Assembly: GCF_051014445.1 (NCBI RefSeq)
Contig: NC_135137.1
Span: 34,473,501 to 34,537,500 of the forward strand
Source of the DNA: Colletes latitarsis
Lineage: Eukaryota > Arthropoda > Insecta > Hymenoptera > Colletidae
Length of the DNA: 64,000 nt
Reading direction: 5' to 3'
Under the pieces are notes generated by a model that was given only the letters and a program-made list of their open reading frames with translations, had not been told where the DNA came from and did not search any database. This document shows positions 11,614 to 23,869 of the stretch, in pieces (positions within the stretch are counted from its first letter, which is position 1; every line of letters begins with the position of its first letter). The translations under genes and the position numbers were made by a program.

Positions 11614-14600
11614 AGCACGATTTCCCGGGTTCTGTCGGGCCTCAAAGCGTGCCTACCTCAGGGGTTCTCCGGGACAGCATTTGCGTGAAATTGATATGTT
11701 ATCGCGTTATTAAACGGGCATGATCCTCGCGGCTTAGTGTAAACCGTTCCCGCGCGTAAAACGGGGGTGGTCGGAGGCCTGAGAATGAGCCGTATCCGCC
11801 GTTGCCTCTGCAGCTCCGCGCCAGAGTTGAGCTACTCTCTCTTCTACTCCCGTTCTACCGCGCTTCGTGCAGCCAGACTTCACGGAAAGGGGGATTCGCT
11901 CGAATTTTAGACCGATTATATCCATCAGAGGTGGAGTTGCCAGTACCAGTGCACACGTCGCTCCATTTATTATCCCCGATCGCGAATATGGCACTTTTCT
12001 CTTTCTTTCGACGCCGGCTCCTCGTCGTTCGCGCATTTTTCGGCCCTTGACCTCCGACCGTCGCGACGCGTCCGCAGGCCACCGCAGAACCAAAAATACT
12101 TTCCTGATTGGAATTTCATCGAGCGCGTCATCCTCGTGCTCGTCCCGACCGGATTGGATTCAATAACGATCCGTCAAACGCAACGAGACGATCGTCCGGT
12201 TCTAGGTTTCGACTCGTTTTCAATCGCCGTCGAATTACACCTGCTCGTTCAAAGAACTTCCGGGAAAAACTCGAAACATCTCGTGAAGTAAATTCATAGC
12301 AAGGCTGAAACCTTTGCATCTCTCGAAAACATTTAAATTAATTAAATTCTACGATGAGAACACTACAAGAAATGTATGGAAATTTTTAAATTGGCCATGA
12401 TATTTATAAGAAATATTGAATTCAATTTTGTAACTAAAGGAGGTTATTTAATTTCAATGGAAATTGTTTTAACGCGAAGATATTTTCCAAGGATACGTAT
12501 GTAACTTTTCCCAACGTGATCTCGCGACGTCTTGTTTCTGTCACATAGTTCTAAATCAACCGTTTCGTTTGCCGAGGTTAATCACTTGTTGCACGTTAGT
12601 AGCCCCCACGACGAGGTAATTATTATAGAATACGACATACTTGCAGTAACAAGTTCTTCTTATTACCCTCTGAGGGTCTCTTAATATCGCGTAAAATGAC
12701 AATTCCATTCAAAAAGAAAACATAGTTTATGGAGCTTTTATTACATCTGGATAAGGCCTCCGTGCCATGATCGTTTGCCATCACGTTACAAGTACAGTCT
12801 TTTAGTATCCGCGAATCGAGGAAGTGCAAACGAAACAGGAACACAGAATGTTTTTAAATTAACACATTTACGAAATAAGAAAGTTGTCACAATTAAAAAA
12901 GAACTTGAACGACTCCTCATCATCACACATTGAGTGATTGCGCACAAGCAGTCCACTATAAAAAGAAAAATACATAAATTCCACCCCGAAGGTCAAGATC
13001 CGTCGAACGTTTCCCGATCGCCGTGATCCCCCCGAAATCTTGATTCGGTTCCGCGAACTTGGTCACCCACTTCCGCTCAAAACTTGTCAAACTATTGGCT
13101 TCGAACACGACTTTGAATCCCCCTATGTTCGTGGACCCGCGTCCAGCCTCGAAATTGGTCAGTGGAACATTCGCGTCGGTCGAGTCGCGAACTACGAGCG
13201 CAGGTCGAAAATCGAAAAAGTTTCGTCGAATCAGGCAGCTTCCCGATCGTCGAGTAAAAAAGTTATTCGCAAACTATACGCGTGAACCGACGCGTCGCAA
13301 TTTCTCAAGTTATTGAATCTCCGTGTATTTTTCAGAACCCGTAACGAAACCCGCGGCAAAACTAAAAACGAACGTTCCGCGATTTTTTTCCACATCGATC
13401 CATAAGTTAGGTATTTTCGGGGCGAACCCCTGGACGATGACTAATGGCCCACGGAGGTATCGTTCCAGGTTACCCCCGCTATCTGTGTACACGATTTTTC
13501 ATAGTTTTCACGCACACGGCCGCCTTGTTTTGTAACGACGCCGATAACTCGAAATCCATTTGGCGAACGGTCGATGCCTTTGATGGAAGAACGAATTGAA
13601 ATCGATGACTGACCGATAGGGGACCATAAATACCAAAAAATGATGCTAGGACGGCCCCCGGGGGATAGAGCTGAAACTAGGTCGAAACGATAGATAAATT
13701 CGCGGCGTTGTCTCGCGTTAAAAACTGTAACAGGTGAACGCCGTCATAATCTCCCTCGGCGAGTTTCACGGTTTCCTGTATTTCGTCTTCCGCGTTGCCG
13801 AGCAGCACATTATATACGTCTGACTCCAGCACGTTTTTCCAATATCGAAGCAGTCAGCGGAACCTCGAGAATAATCGTTACGATTCCCGCGGAGCGAGAC
13901 TTCGGTTTTCGTTCGACCAAGGAGCAGCCAATCCTATTTCGCATTCGAGCGAAGGATCCCATCGAGGACGAAGGATACGGACCTATCTAACAGCGTCACG
14001 GACCGAACGAATCGTCGTCTTCGCGGTGAAACGGTTACAACGCGGATCCCTCCTTTGTTTCACGCTACTTCGAACAATGCCAAATAATTCGATCTAATTT
14101 AAACCTCCGTCGCATGGCGTACCCGAACGAGAACTCGACGCAAATAGTTTCCGGGAAGATTAACAATTATCCGCAAGCACCTTCCTTGCTATAAAATGAG
14201 AAATTTACATTTTTATTAATTTATTGATACCTTGGAAGGCAGTTGCGTCTCTTAAACTCTGAAAATTTAAATTTAAAACAGTACTCGATACAGAAATAAA
14301 TGTAGAAACCACCCCCCTGTGTAAATGAAGATATTGGTACGTGTGTTTCCGAGCAGAATGTGAACTGGCGCGGACACGGAGGAAGCAACGGCCGACGAAG
14401 ATAGCTAAAAATGGCATTTAAAGGCGGATGATTGATTCCACGGAAACTCGGGCCTCGTTACGACTCCACTTCCTCCCTGCGACGTTTTATTTCGCTCTCT
14501 GGCCGCGTTACTATACGCCTTCTAGCGGGGATCCCACACGCTCGCTCTTCATCCCGACCGTCTGGCAGTCGGCGTTGAAACGAAATCTTAATGACACCTG

Positions 14601-15948
14601 TCTCGAGTGCCCTGGGCTCGACGTCTCGCTTTATGTACCGAAAATCACACACGAACTAGGGGGTGGGGGGAGGCGAACGAAATCGCGGCATTCACGTCAG
14701 GCACACCTCTCATTAATTCGTTAACTCCGCCCTGGAAAAAGACGTCGAACCTGTTTCATTTCCACCCGCAGCCGCGTCTTTTCCAGCGGTTACGCATTCA
14801 ACATTCTGTTCTCGCGTTGACGCTTTGAGAAAAATAATTATTGGACTGGCGACACTAATCGATACGAGCACTAAAAATACTTTTTTAGAGTATCTTTCAC
14901 ACTAGGTTTACGGACACTCGTTGCGCATATTTTTATTGTGATACTTTAGTTTTCAAATTTGCAATATCTTCATGTATTTCTAAACTTATTACATTATAAA
15001 ACAATTGGCATTTTAAAGAATCTGTTGCATGGTAAGTGGAAGAGAAGGATGCAACAACTAAACTAAGATTAAGAGTTCACTTAAGGGTTAAAATGCAGTT
15101 TCTCTTTTAATTAGGGTATATATTCATACCATTACATCAACTAAATTCAACAGAAATCCCGCAAAACTTAGCGTTAAAGATTTATTATGTTCATGCGCGG
15201 TAGAATACGACTTGGACTTCGACGTAAGTGGAAACAGTGTGTACTGAACAGACAGTATTTAATTTCTAAAATCCAATTATCTCGAAAACGGGGCCCCGAA
15301 CGAAAAAATGTTATCCCCGACTGTTGATTTGTTTCTCCCCGTAGAATCAACCCCCTGCTTTTTATAAAGTCTGATATAGCCCTAAGAGCGACAATGCGTG
15401 GATCCCAACCACCCCTCCGCGGCGTTGATACTGAAAGGAACGGAAAAAGGTCGAACACTGTCTTTTCATTTTCCCGCGATCCGTTCCTAGGCGCTTCGTA
15501 TAAATAAATACCGTCCAATGATTGATCGTTCGTCGTTGCGCCGCGAACCAGGACATTACATCAACCCGCTCTGACACGGCGCAACGTAGCCGAGGAGGGT
15601 TCGTATTTTTTATTCACCTCTTACGGCAGGTGATTTGTCATCGTGGCACAATGCTCGCCTTACGAACGGGCCAGATAGCCGGCGAGTTAAAATTCGTGTA
15701 CGGATATAATTGTAGGAGAAGCCACGGATAAGGACGAGCCACGATGGGGAACGTGGATAATATTAAGCTGAAAGGAGTCGGCGAATCAGCAGCCGAGCGA
15801 ATCACGCGGAAGAATAATAGCTTCGCGCCTCGAGGTATTTCAATTTTTATTACGGCCGGCCCGGATGGCCCGGGCATTGTCGTAACGCGAAGATAATTTT
15901 TCCGATTTACAGGAGACAAAGATATACGACGGAATAAATCGTCGGACG

Positions 15949-15962
15949 CGTCGTCGTCGTCG
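15949..15962. repeat. (CGT)n short run
   Basis: About five CGT/TCG units, directly preceded by GGACG and followed by GTGACGCG. It is part of a CpG-dense segment. Simple-sequence run only; no function implied. Confidence 0.85.
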
Positions 15963-16730
15963 GTGACGCGTATCCAGCGGAATAAATTTCCGACGAAGTA
16001 AACTAACGTCGATTAAGTTGTACAAACTGCGAGCTAATCGTTTCGAACGAACGATAATTTCACGAATAATACGGGGAGGGGGCGGTGTACGCAAACGTTG
16101 CGCGTAATCGAGGATATTTTCTCGTACACGTGCTTAACAGTTATAATTCACGGCTCTAGCGACAACGATTTGTTACTATCTGCTAAAGACCATGCGAAAA
16201 GTCGCACCTGTGCATGCGACCGGCCAAATTAATACGTCAACGACGCGTGCGCGCGCTATCAACCCCCATATTCAATGAGCCCCGCATTAAGCCTCGCTAG
16301 TATTTCATGCTGTACGCGGTCCGTAATGTTGCACAATTTATACAGGGATGTACACCGTGTATCTTACGTAACGCACGCTGTTGTCTACGCCCGCGCGGAA
16401 ATCTTTCCGCTTTGTCTTTTTATTCTATCCGCGGCGCGTGCCGCGCATCCAGAACCGACGAGGAACTATCGAACCATCGAAATAAACGTAATGGGCGTAC
16501 GCGAAACAATTTACAATTTCGTTCTCGCGTTCTATATCGCGGGATACACGCGTGCTGTCGGCATTCATCATAATCACCAACGTGGACAATTAAACAGCCG
16601 TGGCGTTCCATTTGTCACGATCGTGCGCCGGATAACTATCGTGAGAATGCGTGCAGCGTTTAAACTTTGGCTTCGCTATACCGAAACCAGCTCTATCGTG
16701 CATCTTCTTCCTCCTCGGTAGTCAAAATAT

Positions 16731-17602
16731 TTCGATAAATCGTATGTAAAGGAATAATTTTGCTCCCCTACTGTTTGTTGACATAAATACTTACTATAAT
16801 GTAGTTATTGTATAATTAGAAACTGTGTAGGGATTGATAAACAAAAATCATTCATTCTCGAATGGGATAAAATATAAATTGCTACTCGTGTCAGGTAAAA
16901 ATAATCAGAGTGCAGATATATCTTCTGTGGTGAATGATTTTCAGACAATTGTATCAAACAAAATCGTACCAAAGATCGTATTAGTTTCGTCTATTGTTCC
17001 TGTCAGCAGTAAGCCGCCGCACAGCGTAATAATCGCGTAGTGGTGGCTGGGAATGAAAAATTTGTCCTTTTGTTGCACGATGCAAAAGGAGTCCTAGGTA
17101 TCGGGAGCACTCTGGTGGAAGCGAGGCATTAACCGAGGCGATTTGACGTTGCGGGGCAGAAAATGCTTTCTCCTTGCGTTTCTTCGCGCGAGTTTCGTGC
17201 TACGCCAAGGAACTGACATAACGGATGAAAGAATACCGGAGAACGCATCGAACACGCGATGCAAAAGGGTCGTCGACCGGGTACAGGCAAGCGAAACTTT
17301 GAGTGAAACTTCTGAAAGGATGAGCGAACGTATCAGAAGGAATGTTTCATTTTAATAGCTATAGATCCGGTTAAATTACACGTTAGAGCACGTCCGTGCG
17401 TGGGGAACTCCGAAGACCCTGCCAAGTCGAGATATATGGAAGTATTTTGCCCTAGAACAATATTAATATCGGACTTCGGGAAAGTAATCTTCCGTATCAC
17501 TTGCTACGAGCTTTGAATTCTTTTCCCTTTGTTAGAAGCGACTTGTTACAACGAAAGGCAAAAGATCTAACGAGATTTGTATCAATAGCATATCAGTACA
17601 TT
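16731..17602. other. Non-coding flank of element copy A
   Basis: AT-rich at 16740-16990, then mixed. The plus frame at 17143-17355 is Arg/Glu-rich and unrecognised. Nothing else can be supported before the inverted-repeat element begins. Confidence 0.5.
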
Positions 17603-18458
17603 TATACAGGGTGTTCGACAACCCCTGGGAAAAATTTTAATGGGGGATTCTAGAGGCCAAAATAAGACGAAAATCAAGAATACCAATTTGTTGATGGAGG
17701 CTTCGTTAAAACGTTATTAACGTTTAAAGTTCTGACAGTACTGAATATTTTCCTCGAAAATGCGCAAGATTTCGAAGGTATGTCTATTCACCAAAAATGA
17801 TTGTAATCGACCCTTGCAACCGAAAATAATTTTTTCAGAACGATTTGAAATTTTTTTTTTCCGTCGAAAAATTAGGCACCTACCCCCTGTCGATTTTCCT
17901 TAAAACTTCCTTTTTCATTTTTAGTAATTTTGTTTGACGCCCTACGGAAAAGTTGTCTAATACTTTTTTGTAGGTACCCATGAGCTTTAATCCAGAAAAA
18001 AGTTTCATTGAAATATATTCACAATTGTAGAAGTTATGGCTGTTTGAAGATTGGACCAATTTTATGGGGTTTTTCTCATTTTGCGGGGTCAAGGACCAAC
18101 TTTTCGAATATTTTTGCGATTTGTACATATACTCCATCAAAATACGCGTAATTTGCTTTTTTAAACATTAAAATCGTCCAATCCGTTCAGAAGTTATGAC
18201 GTTTTGAAGATTCACATGAAAATTCGGGCAGACATTTCTGGCCAGAAATCATATTTTCAGTAAGGAATTTTTTTCTCGAAACTGAGTAGAATTTCGGGGG
18301 TATGTCTGTTGACCAAAAATGGTTGCAATTGACCACTGCAACTAAAAATAATTTTTCCAAGACGATTCGAAAGTCTTTTTTTTCACCCAAAACTTTCAGC
18401 ACTTACTCTAGAATCTCCCATTAAAATTTTCCCCAGGAGTGGCCGAACACCTTGTATA
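17603..18458 (+). mobile_element. Terminal-inverted-repeat element, copy A (about 856 bp)
   Basis: The left end begins TATACAGGGTGTTCGACAAC. The right end, read on the other strand, begins TATACAAGGTGTTCGGCCAC. About 50 bp match between ends, through the shared GATTCTAGAG. The element holds two direct copies of a roughly 125-bp internal repeat, at about 17751-17880 and 18271-18405, each with a TTCTCGAAA...GGTATGTCT...CCAAAAATG...AAATAATTTTTTC pattern. Between them a middle segment has its own shorter repeat (GAAGTTATG...TTTGAAGATT at about 18030 and 18190). No transposase frame is present, so it is non-autonomous. The TA or TATA at both edges fits a Tc1/mariner-type target duplication, but this is inference. 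I call this orientation plus arbitrarily. Confidence 0.8.
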
Positions 18459-21400
18459 CCAAACACGTAAAAGGAGCTTTTATAATCAGATTGGCAAAAT
18501 CCATCAAAAATGATCTATTTCGTTTTGATTACCAAGCCTCTTAGGACTGTGAGATCAGTCTTTCAAATAATAGGCTTTCCTAAGGCGAACCGTAACGGTT
18601 AGTCGTCGTTCTATTATAACAATTTCCCTGGTAGCAAGACTGTTCAGCGAATAAATAATTGCACGTTTAACGAGGATCGTTTGCGGCACAGTTGCGTGCT
18701 TTCGTTTATTATTCCCGGGCGATTGTGATTCGCGTAAAACAGCGAGCCGGACAAAAAGCCGAACCGCGGTAATGCGCGGCCGGAAAGAGGAACAGTCATC
18801 GTCTTAGAAACTTCTGCCCGTTCACGGCTTAAAGTAACTCGTAAATCTCATTTTCCCCTCCGGCCAGCGTCCGGGAGTCGCGTTGCCACCGTCCTTTCGC
18901 CGTCTCCCCGAGCACCGTAATCGCAAGCCAACCGGGACAAACTTTTTACAACGGCTTCTTAATGTAATGCATTTATTGTACCATAAAGCTCTTCTCCCGA
19001 GCATAGCCGAGAGTGACAACGGGACTCGTTTAACGCGCAAATTTCATCTAGGATTTTCTTAGGAAACCCACCGCCCGGGAAATTTAATCGAGACGCCCAC
19101 GATTCTTTTCTTCTCGTTGCTACGGGAATGAAGAAGTTTTGTTCCCGATTCGAGAAACGCTGTCTGTTGCAAAAAGTAAGCAAGATGGTTCTCAGACTGG
19201 TTATTAGAAAAGTCGAGCGTGGTTGGGATTGTACGTGTTACAAATTCGCAGATTTTTAAAGTTCAAAATCGAGTGCTTGCGAGAGAAATATAAATTGAGC
19301 GTAGACCCCTGTTGGCGAGCTCGCGAAGCGTCGCCGCAGCTGCATCGCCGCGAAACTCGTCCCCGTAAGGGCTTGATTAATCGCAGGAACGTAAAATATC
19401 CACGAACGGCGGATCGACCGCATCGTTGCGCGATTAGAGAAGTTGCTATTGCGGGTCGAGTTCGTGAAATAATGGTCGACGAGCGGGTCCATTCGTGGCG
19501 CGACATAACAGAGACGGAATTTCGTGCCAGGAACCATTTTCACGGAAATTTCATTCGATGGCGCTACAGTTACGATTCGCCCCCCTTAAGGGAGACGTAA
19601 ACCTCGATTTAAACGCGGGACTCGGTATCTTACAGAATCGGGTAAACGTGTCGCGAACCGTTCCTATAAAAGTTCGATATTCGATTAGCGCGATCGTTCA
19701 AAGAATGATATTTCTTTTGCATTGCAAATGGAGGGCCCCCGGTTAAGTTTCAAATGGAATTCCGCGTCGCTCGATTTCTTCCTGGCGGATGATCGACGTC
19801 GCGAAGAAAAAGTTCTTTCCCACCTGTTCGTTCTATTCGTTTTGCATTCATGGCGACCCAGCAGATTCGAGGATTCCAAGTTAACGATCGACCCCGTTAC
19901 CGTCGTAAAGTTCTCGTGTTTCCATTTCGCTCGACGAGCCTATGGTTATTAAATCGTTCCGCGCGCGCACGTATCGAAACTAATTCGGACAGCGATTCTT
20001 GTCGAGAACTCTCGACCGATGCAGCGCGGAAGCGAAACGATGCAAACGCGACGCTCGTCGATTTCCGAAAAGAGCTCGCGATCAACGGCGAAAGGAAGGA
20101 CGGAAAGCGTCGGAGTAAAATGGATAAAGTAGACAAAAGAAGATAAGACGAGGACGAGGACAGCAAAGTTGCATAATCGACCGAATGGCGGAGTACGACG
20201 TCGTAAGTTCGGGAACGAATAAAACTTTGACTAAGTGAATTTAGTGAATGGAGACCGAATGAAAGAAAGTGGAACCAGTAAATCCATTGAAAAGTTTCTC
20301 GCTCGCAAACGCCGCGACTCCTGCAATATTGTTCAGGTCGTTCGTGGATGACCCTCCAGCGGGCACGGCAGGATCTAAAGGCCACCGAGGCCTTCGCTTT
20401 CTTACAAGAAGCTCCGAGGCACGGTGTGCATCCTTGCATGGCAAAAGGCATGGAACATCGATCGATGAACTTCGCGGGAATGCAAACTACATCCGTGCAT
20501 TGTTAAGTGGTTATTCGATAAATTCTATCGAGCAGCAAATACGAAGATAGCCCACGCTACACGGAGAACGAATGTTTACCCATTATTTCCTAAGCCTCCC
20601 CAATTGTTCGTTCCCTGCAAACGTAATTTCCAGCATTAAGGTAAATGTTCCAATTATCGGCTCATTTTGCGCCAATCAGAACTTCCCAGTTGAGCCGCCA
20701 TCTAGGATTACATCATACCTCCTATATTCTCAGTCGAATTAACGCGTCGTTTGATAAGTTTCAACGAGCTTCGCCCTCTGCCAAGCTAAATCGCGAAGGC
20801 ATTAATTATCGTTTCTGCTTTGTCGGGTCAAAAGTATCGACCTTTTATCGTTGCATTTTCTAAACATAAATTTAAGAATTTGGCTTCTTTTATGATTACT
20901 GGAATTAGACCTTGATACAAGTAAACATTGGAATGGCATTATAAATTATGGATTCTAAAAATAGACAAACGAAGAACGAGAGGTTTGTAGAAGGCGATAA
21001 AAAATGCCAATCGATTGGGTACAGAGGATTAGGTCGAGCAAGTTAAAGTTGGGCCAGTACCGGTGTCACCTGAAACGACCGACGAGTTGGGTCACTTAGC
21101 TCGTTACGAGCGCAATTCAGAACGTGTCGACGTGTTTGAGGTCGAGTCGACGAGATAGAAAGAGGATAGGGTTCATAGATACACGATTTGAAACGATTCG
21201 CCAATAGGTGAAGTGCATTTCACAGGTACCGATAATTTCATGGCTCGTGCGCGGCGGGCACGTGCTTTCATCAAGTTCTCAAAGTTGGCAGACCACCCAA
21301 ATTGCCGGGGACCGATTAAATCGTTCATTCTGTCACGCGGAACGTACTCCGCCGCTCGAGTCTTCCATACAAAAGACATTTCATTTACGTAGGTGTAACG

Positions 21401-21700
21401 GACAGAATTTCTAGCGAATTTCTAGCAAAAATTGTAACGCAAATCGAGCAAACTGCAACACAATGTGTGAGATATTTAAATTTTCGAAAGAAATCAATCA
21501 TAACAATAATAAGGTGCTTTATAATCCGATTTGTAATTTTATTACGTACGAATAAAATGTTCAACAACAATCTATAGAAAACTTTGTAAAAGCATACTAT
21601 TCTGTTATTAATTGTTTCACACTGTATTTACAGGACAAGTCACGACTCAAAGAACAAAACTTGCTCCTTAAAAAGGACAATATTTCCCGCTTAATACACT
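18459..21700. other. Unique non-coding sequence, no gene seen
   Basis: Mixed DNA with CpG-rich parts (18.7-20.5 kb). Overlapping frames on both strands at 19204-19600 and a 184-codon minus frame at 19897-20451 are Arg/Ser-rich and unrecognised. The long minus frame sits opposite a purine-rich stretch at about 20086-20160, which by itself reduces stop codons. The 12-bp palindrome TACGACGTCGTA lies at 20194-20205. Confidence 0.55.
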
Positions 21701-21705
21701 GCACG

Positions 21706-21806
21706 TAGGAGACTGTAATCACAGTTTTACGCGTGTCAATTCTTGACAGCGGGAGACTGTAATCTCAATTACGCAGACTTATTGTGGACGGCGAGAAACT
21801 GTAATC
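21706..21806 (+). repeat. Three spaced GGAGACTGTAATC-like repeats
   Basis: Three copies of a 12-14-bp motif, GGAGACTGTAATC (ends 21720), GGAGACTGTAATC (ends 21764) and GAGAAACTGTAATC (ends 21806), spaced 44 and 42 bp. The intervening sequences are only loosely similar. Three units with unequal, unlike spacers are too few and too irregular for a CRISPR array, and the host is a eukaryote. A decayed minisatellite or a small cluster of protein-binding sites are the simplest readings. Confidence 0.75.
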
Positions 21807-23855
21807 AAAGTCGTATATATTTTTTTACACAAAACGGCGTACGTGCTACAACCACGCAGTAAAGACGCGTATTATTATTTTTGTCCAAGTATTTGACAAA
21901 TCAGTGACCATTTATCATCATAGTCGTTCAGTTTTATGTTGCAACAACCCGGACGAGGTCGTTTTACTTACTTTTTTCACGGTTATTTGTTTCAAAAGAG
22001 AACCACCGCTGGGTCATTATGGTCATGACGAACTGTTTTCTCTTCGATGCCTACCGATCGACTGAATGTAACCAAAACGTCTATCCAGAGATATGTTTGT
22101 ATAAAAGATCCATGAAAATATAAATTGGAAAAAATACTAACGAATGGAATAAAACTTGATACTCTTGTGGCTTTTGTAAAGTAACCCTTCATAAGGGAGA
22201 ATGCTTCGAACGTTATTAATACACTTAGAATTCAATAGTAATCTTGAGTGGCTAGTGTATTAAAATTAGTAAAGTGTTCTTGAATATATCGTACAATTTT
22301 AAAAAAATAGTAACCAAGAAATTGTGTAAAATGAATTGATAAATTGTTCCGGAGATGCACGGAAGCTATCTTAACGGACTTCTAATAAAAACTCGCGAGA
22401 GTATCGAAAGTGACGGTTGAGTTTTTTAATAAGTAACGAGGAGGAGTCCCCTGCGGTGGGCCAATAGTTCGAAAAATCGCATTGAATGTAAAGGACGACG
22501 CGCGACAGGATACATAAAAAAAAGGGAACCAGGGCGATAATAAAAAAGAATTTTTATTGCACGGAGCCGGCACTTGGAGAGTTTTTGAACGTAGTCCGCG
22601 AAAGAGTGCCGGAGGAGGAGTGAGTATATTTAGTGGCAGTGGACTCCACCCGCTGTCCGCCCAATATTAACTCGCGCCATAATGCGCTAAATTCCTACCA
22701 CCATTCCGGGCATCCTTCCTTCCCCCGGAGCAAGAGCTTTAAATCTCTCTCAACGCCGAAGTAACCGGCAACCTGTGCTGCGGCTCGTATATCCTTAAGT
22801 CCGTTTCGAACAATCGCGCGCTCTTTCTTTTCGTTTCTCCTCCGCAGTTATGCCCAGAGCGGGCGAATTTCGCCTCGCGCCGAGGAAAAACGGAAACCTC
22901 GAAATTGGGCGTTTCCTCTCAGCCGAGTCCAATTTCCTATACGTGCTCTGTGGAATTGGGTTATCCGCTGATGCAAACTGATAGCCGCCGCGTGGACCTT
23001 AATGGTGTATAATTGTACTTTTCTCGGGGAGGAAACAAACCGACGACAAACGCGTGCCAAGAGATGAGAACGCATTGCGGTCGGTGCAAGCTCGATATTA
23101 AAATTTATTAGACTCGTCGATACGTGAATCTTGTTTCAAGAACAGTCAGGCTAGAATAACACCTTAGGTTCGATAATTTGTATTAAAAAATTGCACGTCG
23201 TAGAATCCGGCGATGGACGTTAACAAATCGTCGACAAAAGCCCTCGGTTCTCAAATTGAAAGAGCCGAGAACCGAACGAAAAAGATTAAAAAACATCCCA
23301 CGGCTGGTCGTTGATTTTATCGCGCGCGGAAGCAACGTCGTTCGAGGCACCGCGCGACCTCCATCAATTTCTCGGACACCCGGTACGTAAAGGACGTAAG
23401 TAGGTTCGCCGCATTACATTTATCTCGGTGTAACCGCCCGTGCAGACCGAGGCTGCACACCAGGATGCATTGATTATTCGCCGCGTAAAGCCCGGCATTA
23501 CCAAAGTCTCTCCCATCCTTTATCCGCGAGTCGCGCACCTGAATGCATCCTCCATGGTTCTCTCCCCCTCCCCCCCTCTGTCCCCCCTTCGTTCCCCAAG
23601 CCGTTCATGCTCATCCTCGTCCTCGCCCTTTGACCTAGCGCACGGACCGCCGCCTCCGCTCGCAGCCCCGAGAATGTCCGCGCGAGCGGCCAACTTTTTT
23701 GCGCGGCGCATTATACGTCGGCCTCAATTAGTCATGCGACAAAAGACGTGTTAGTTTCCACTCGGAACGGCCAAGAGAGCGATCCGCTTCGCTGACCACC
23801 GACAATACCGTCGGCCCCCAGGCTGCCCGGAACGCTATCATCGGGCGTGGACCGT
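21807..23855. other. Non-coding sequence, AT-rich then CpG-rich
   Basis: AT-rich to about 22.4 kb, then CpG-rich. A 9-bp hairpin TCGGTTCTC/GAGAACCGA lies at 23244-23252 and 23267-23275. A strongly pyrimidine-rich stretch at about 23550-23640, with several C runs, explains the long open frames on both strands there. No gene recognised. Confidence 0.5.
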
Positions 23856-23869
23856 GTTATCGCGATAAC
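23856..23869. repeat. 14-bp perfect palindrome GTTATCGCGATAAC
   Basis: A perfect 14-bp palindrome with no spacer, centred on the CGCG core. Dyad-symmetric sites of this length can be targets for dimeric DNA-binding proteins. No neighbouring promoter or gene can be tied to it. Confidence 0.9.

Larger units (their letters stand above)
11351..16730. other. CpG- and GC-rich block without a recognised gene
   Basis: Mainly CpG-dense sequence with several overlapping open frames on both strands (11734-12093 minus, 11867-12166 plus, 15174-15518 minus, 16275-16721 plus). Their products are Arg/Ser-rich and unrelated to any family I know, so they are treated as chance frames of CpG-rich DNA. An AT-rich interlude lies at about 14830-15170. 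It contains a CGG run (11599-11613), a CGT run (15949-15962) and a G-rich stretch (14659-14673). Confidence 0.55.

Noticed and set aside
16336..16362. TATACAGGGATGTACACC resembling the terminus of the inverted-repeat element
   Set aside because: Only the first TATACAGGG matches; the diagnostic TGTTCG, GATTCTAGAG and AAGACGAAAATC parts are absent.
19897..20451. 184-codon minus-strand frame
   Set aside because: It lies opposite a purine-rich stretch that depletes stop codons and reads as Ser/Arg/Leu low-complexity protein.
21706..21806. CRISPR-like repeat-spacer pattern
   Set aside because: Only three short, imperfect repeats with unequal spacers, in DNA of clearly eukaryotic character.
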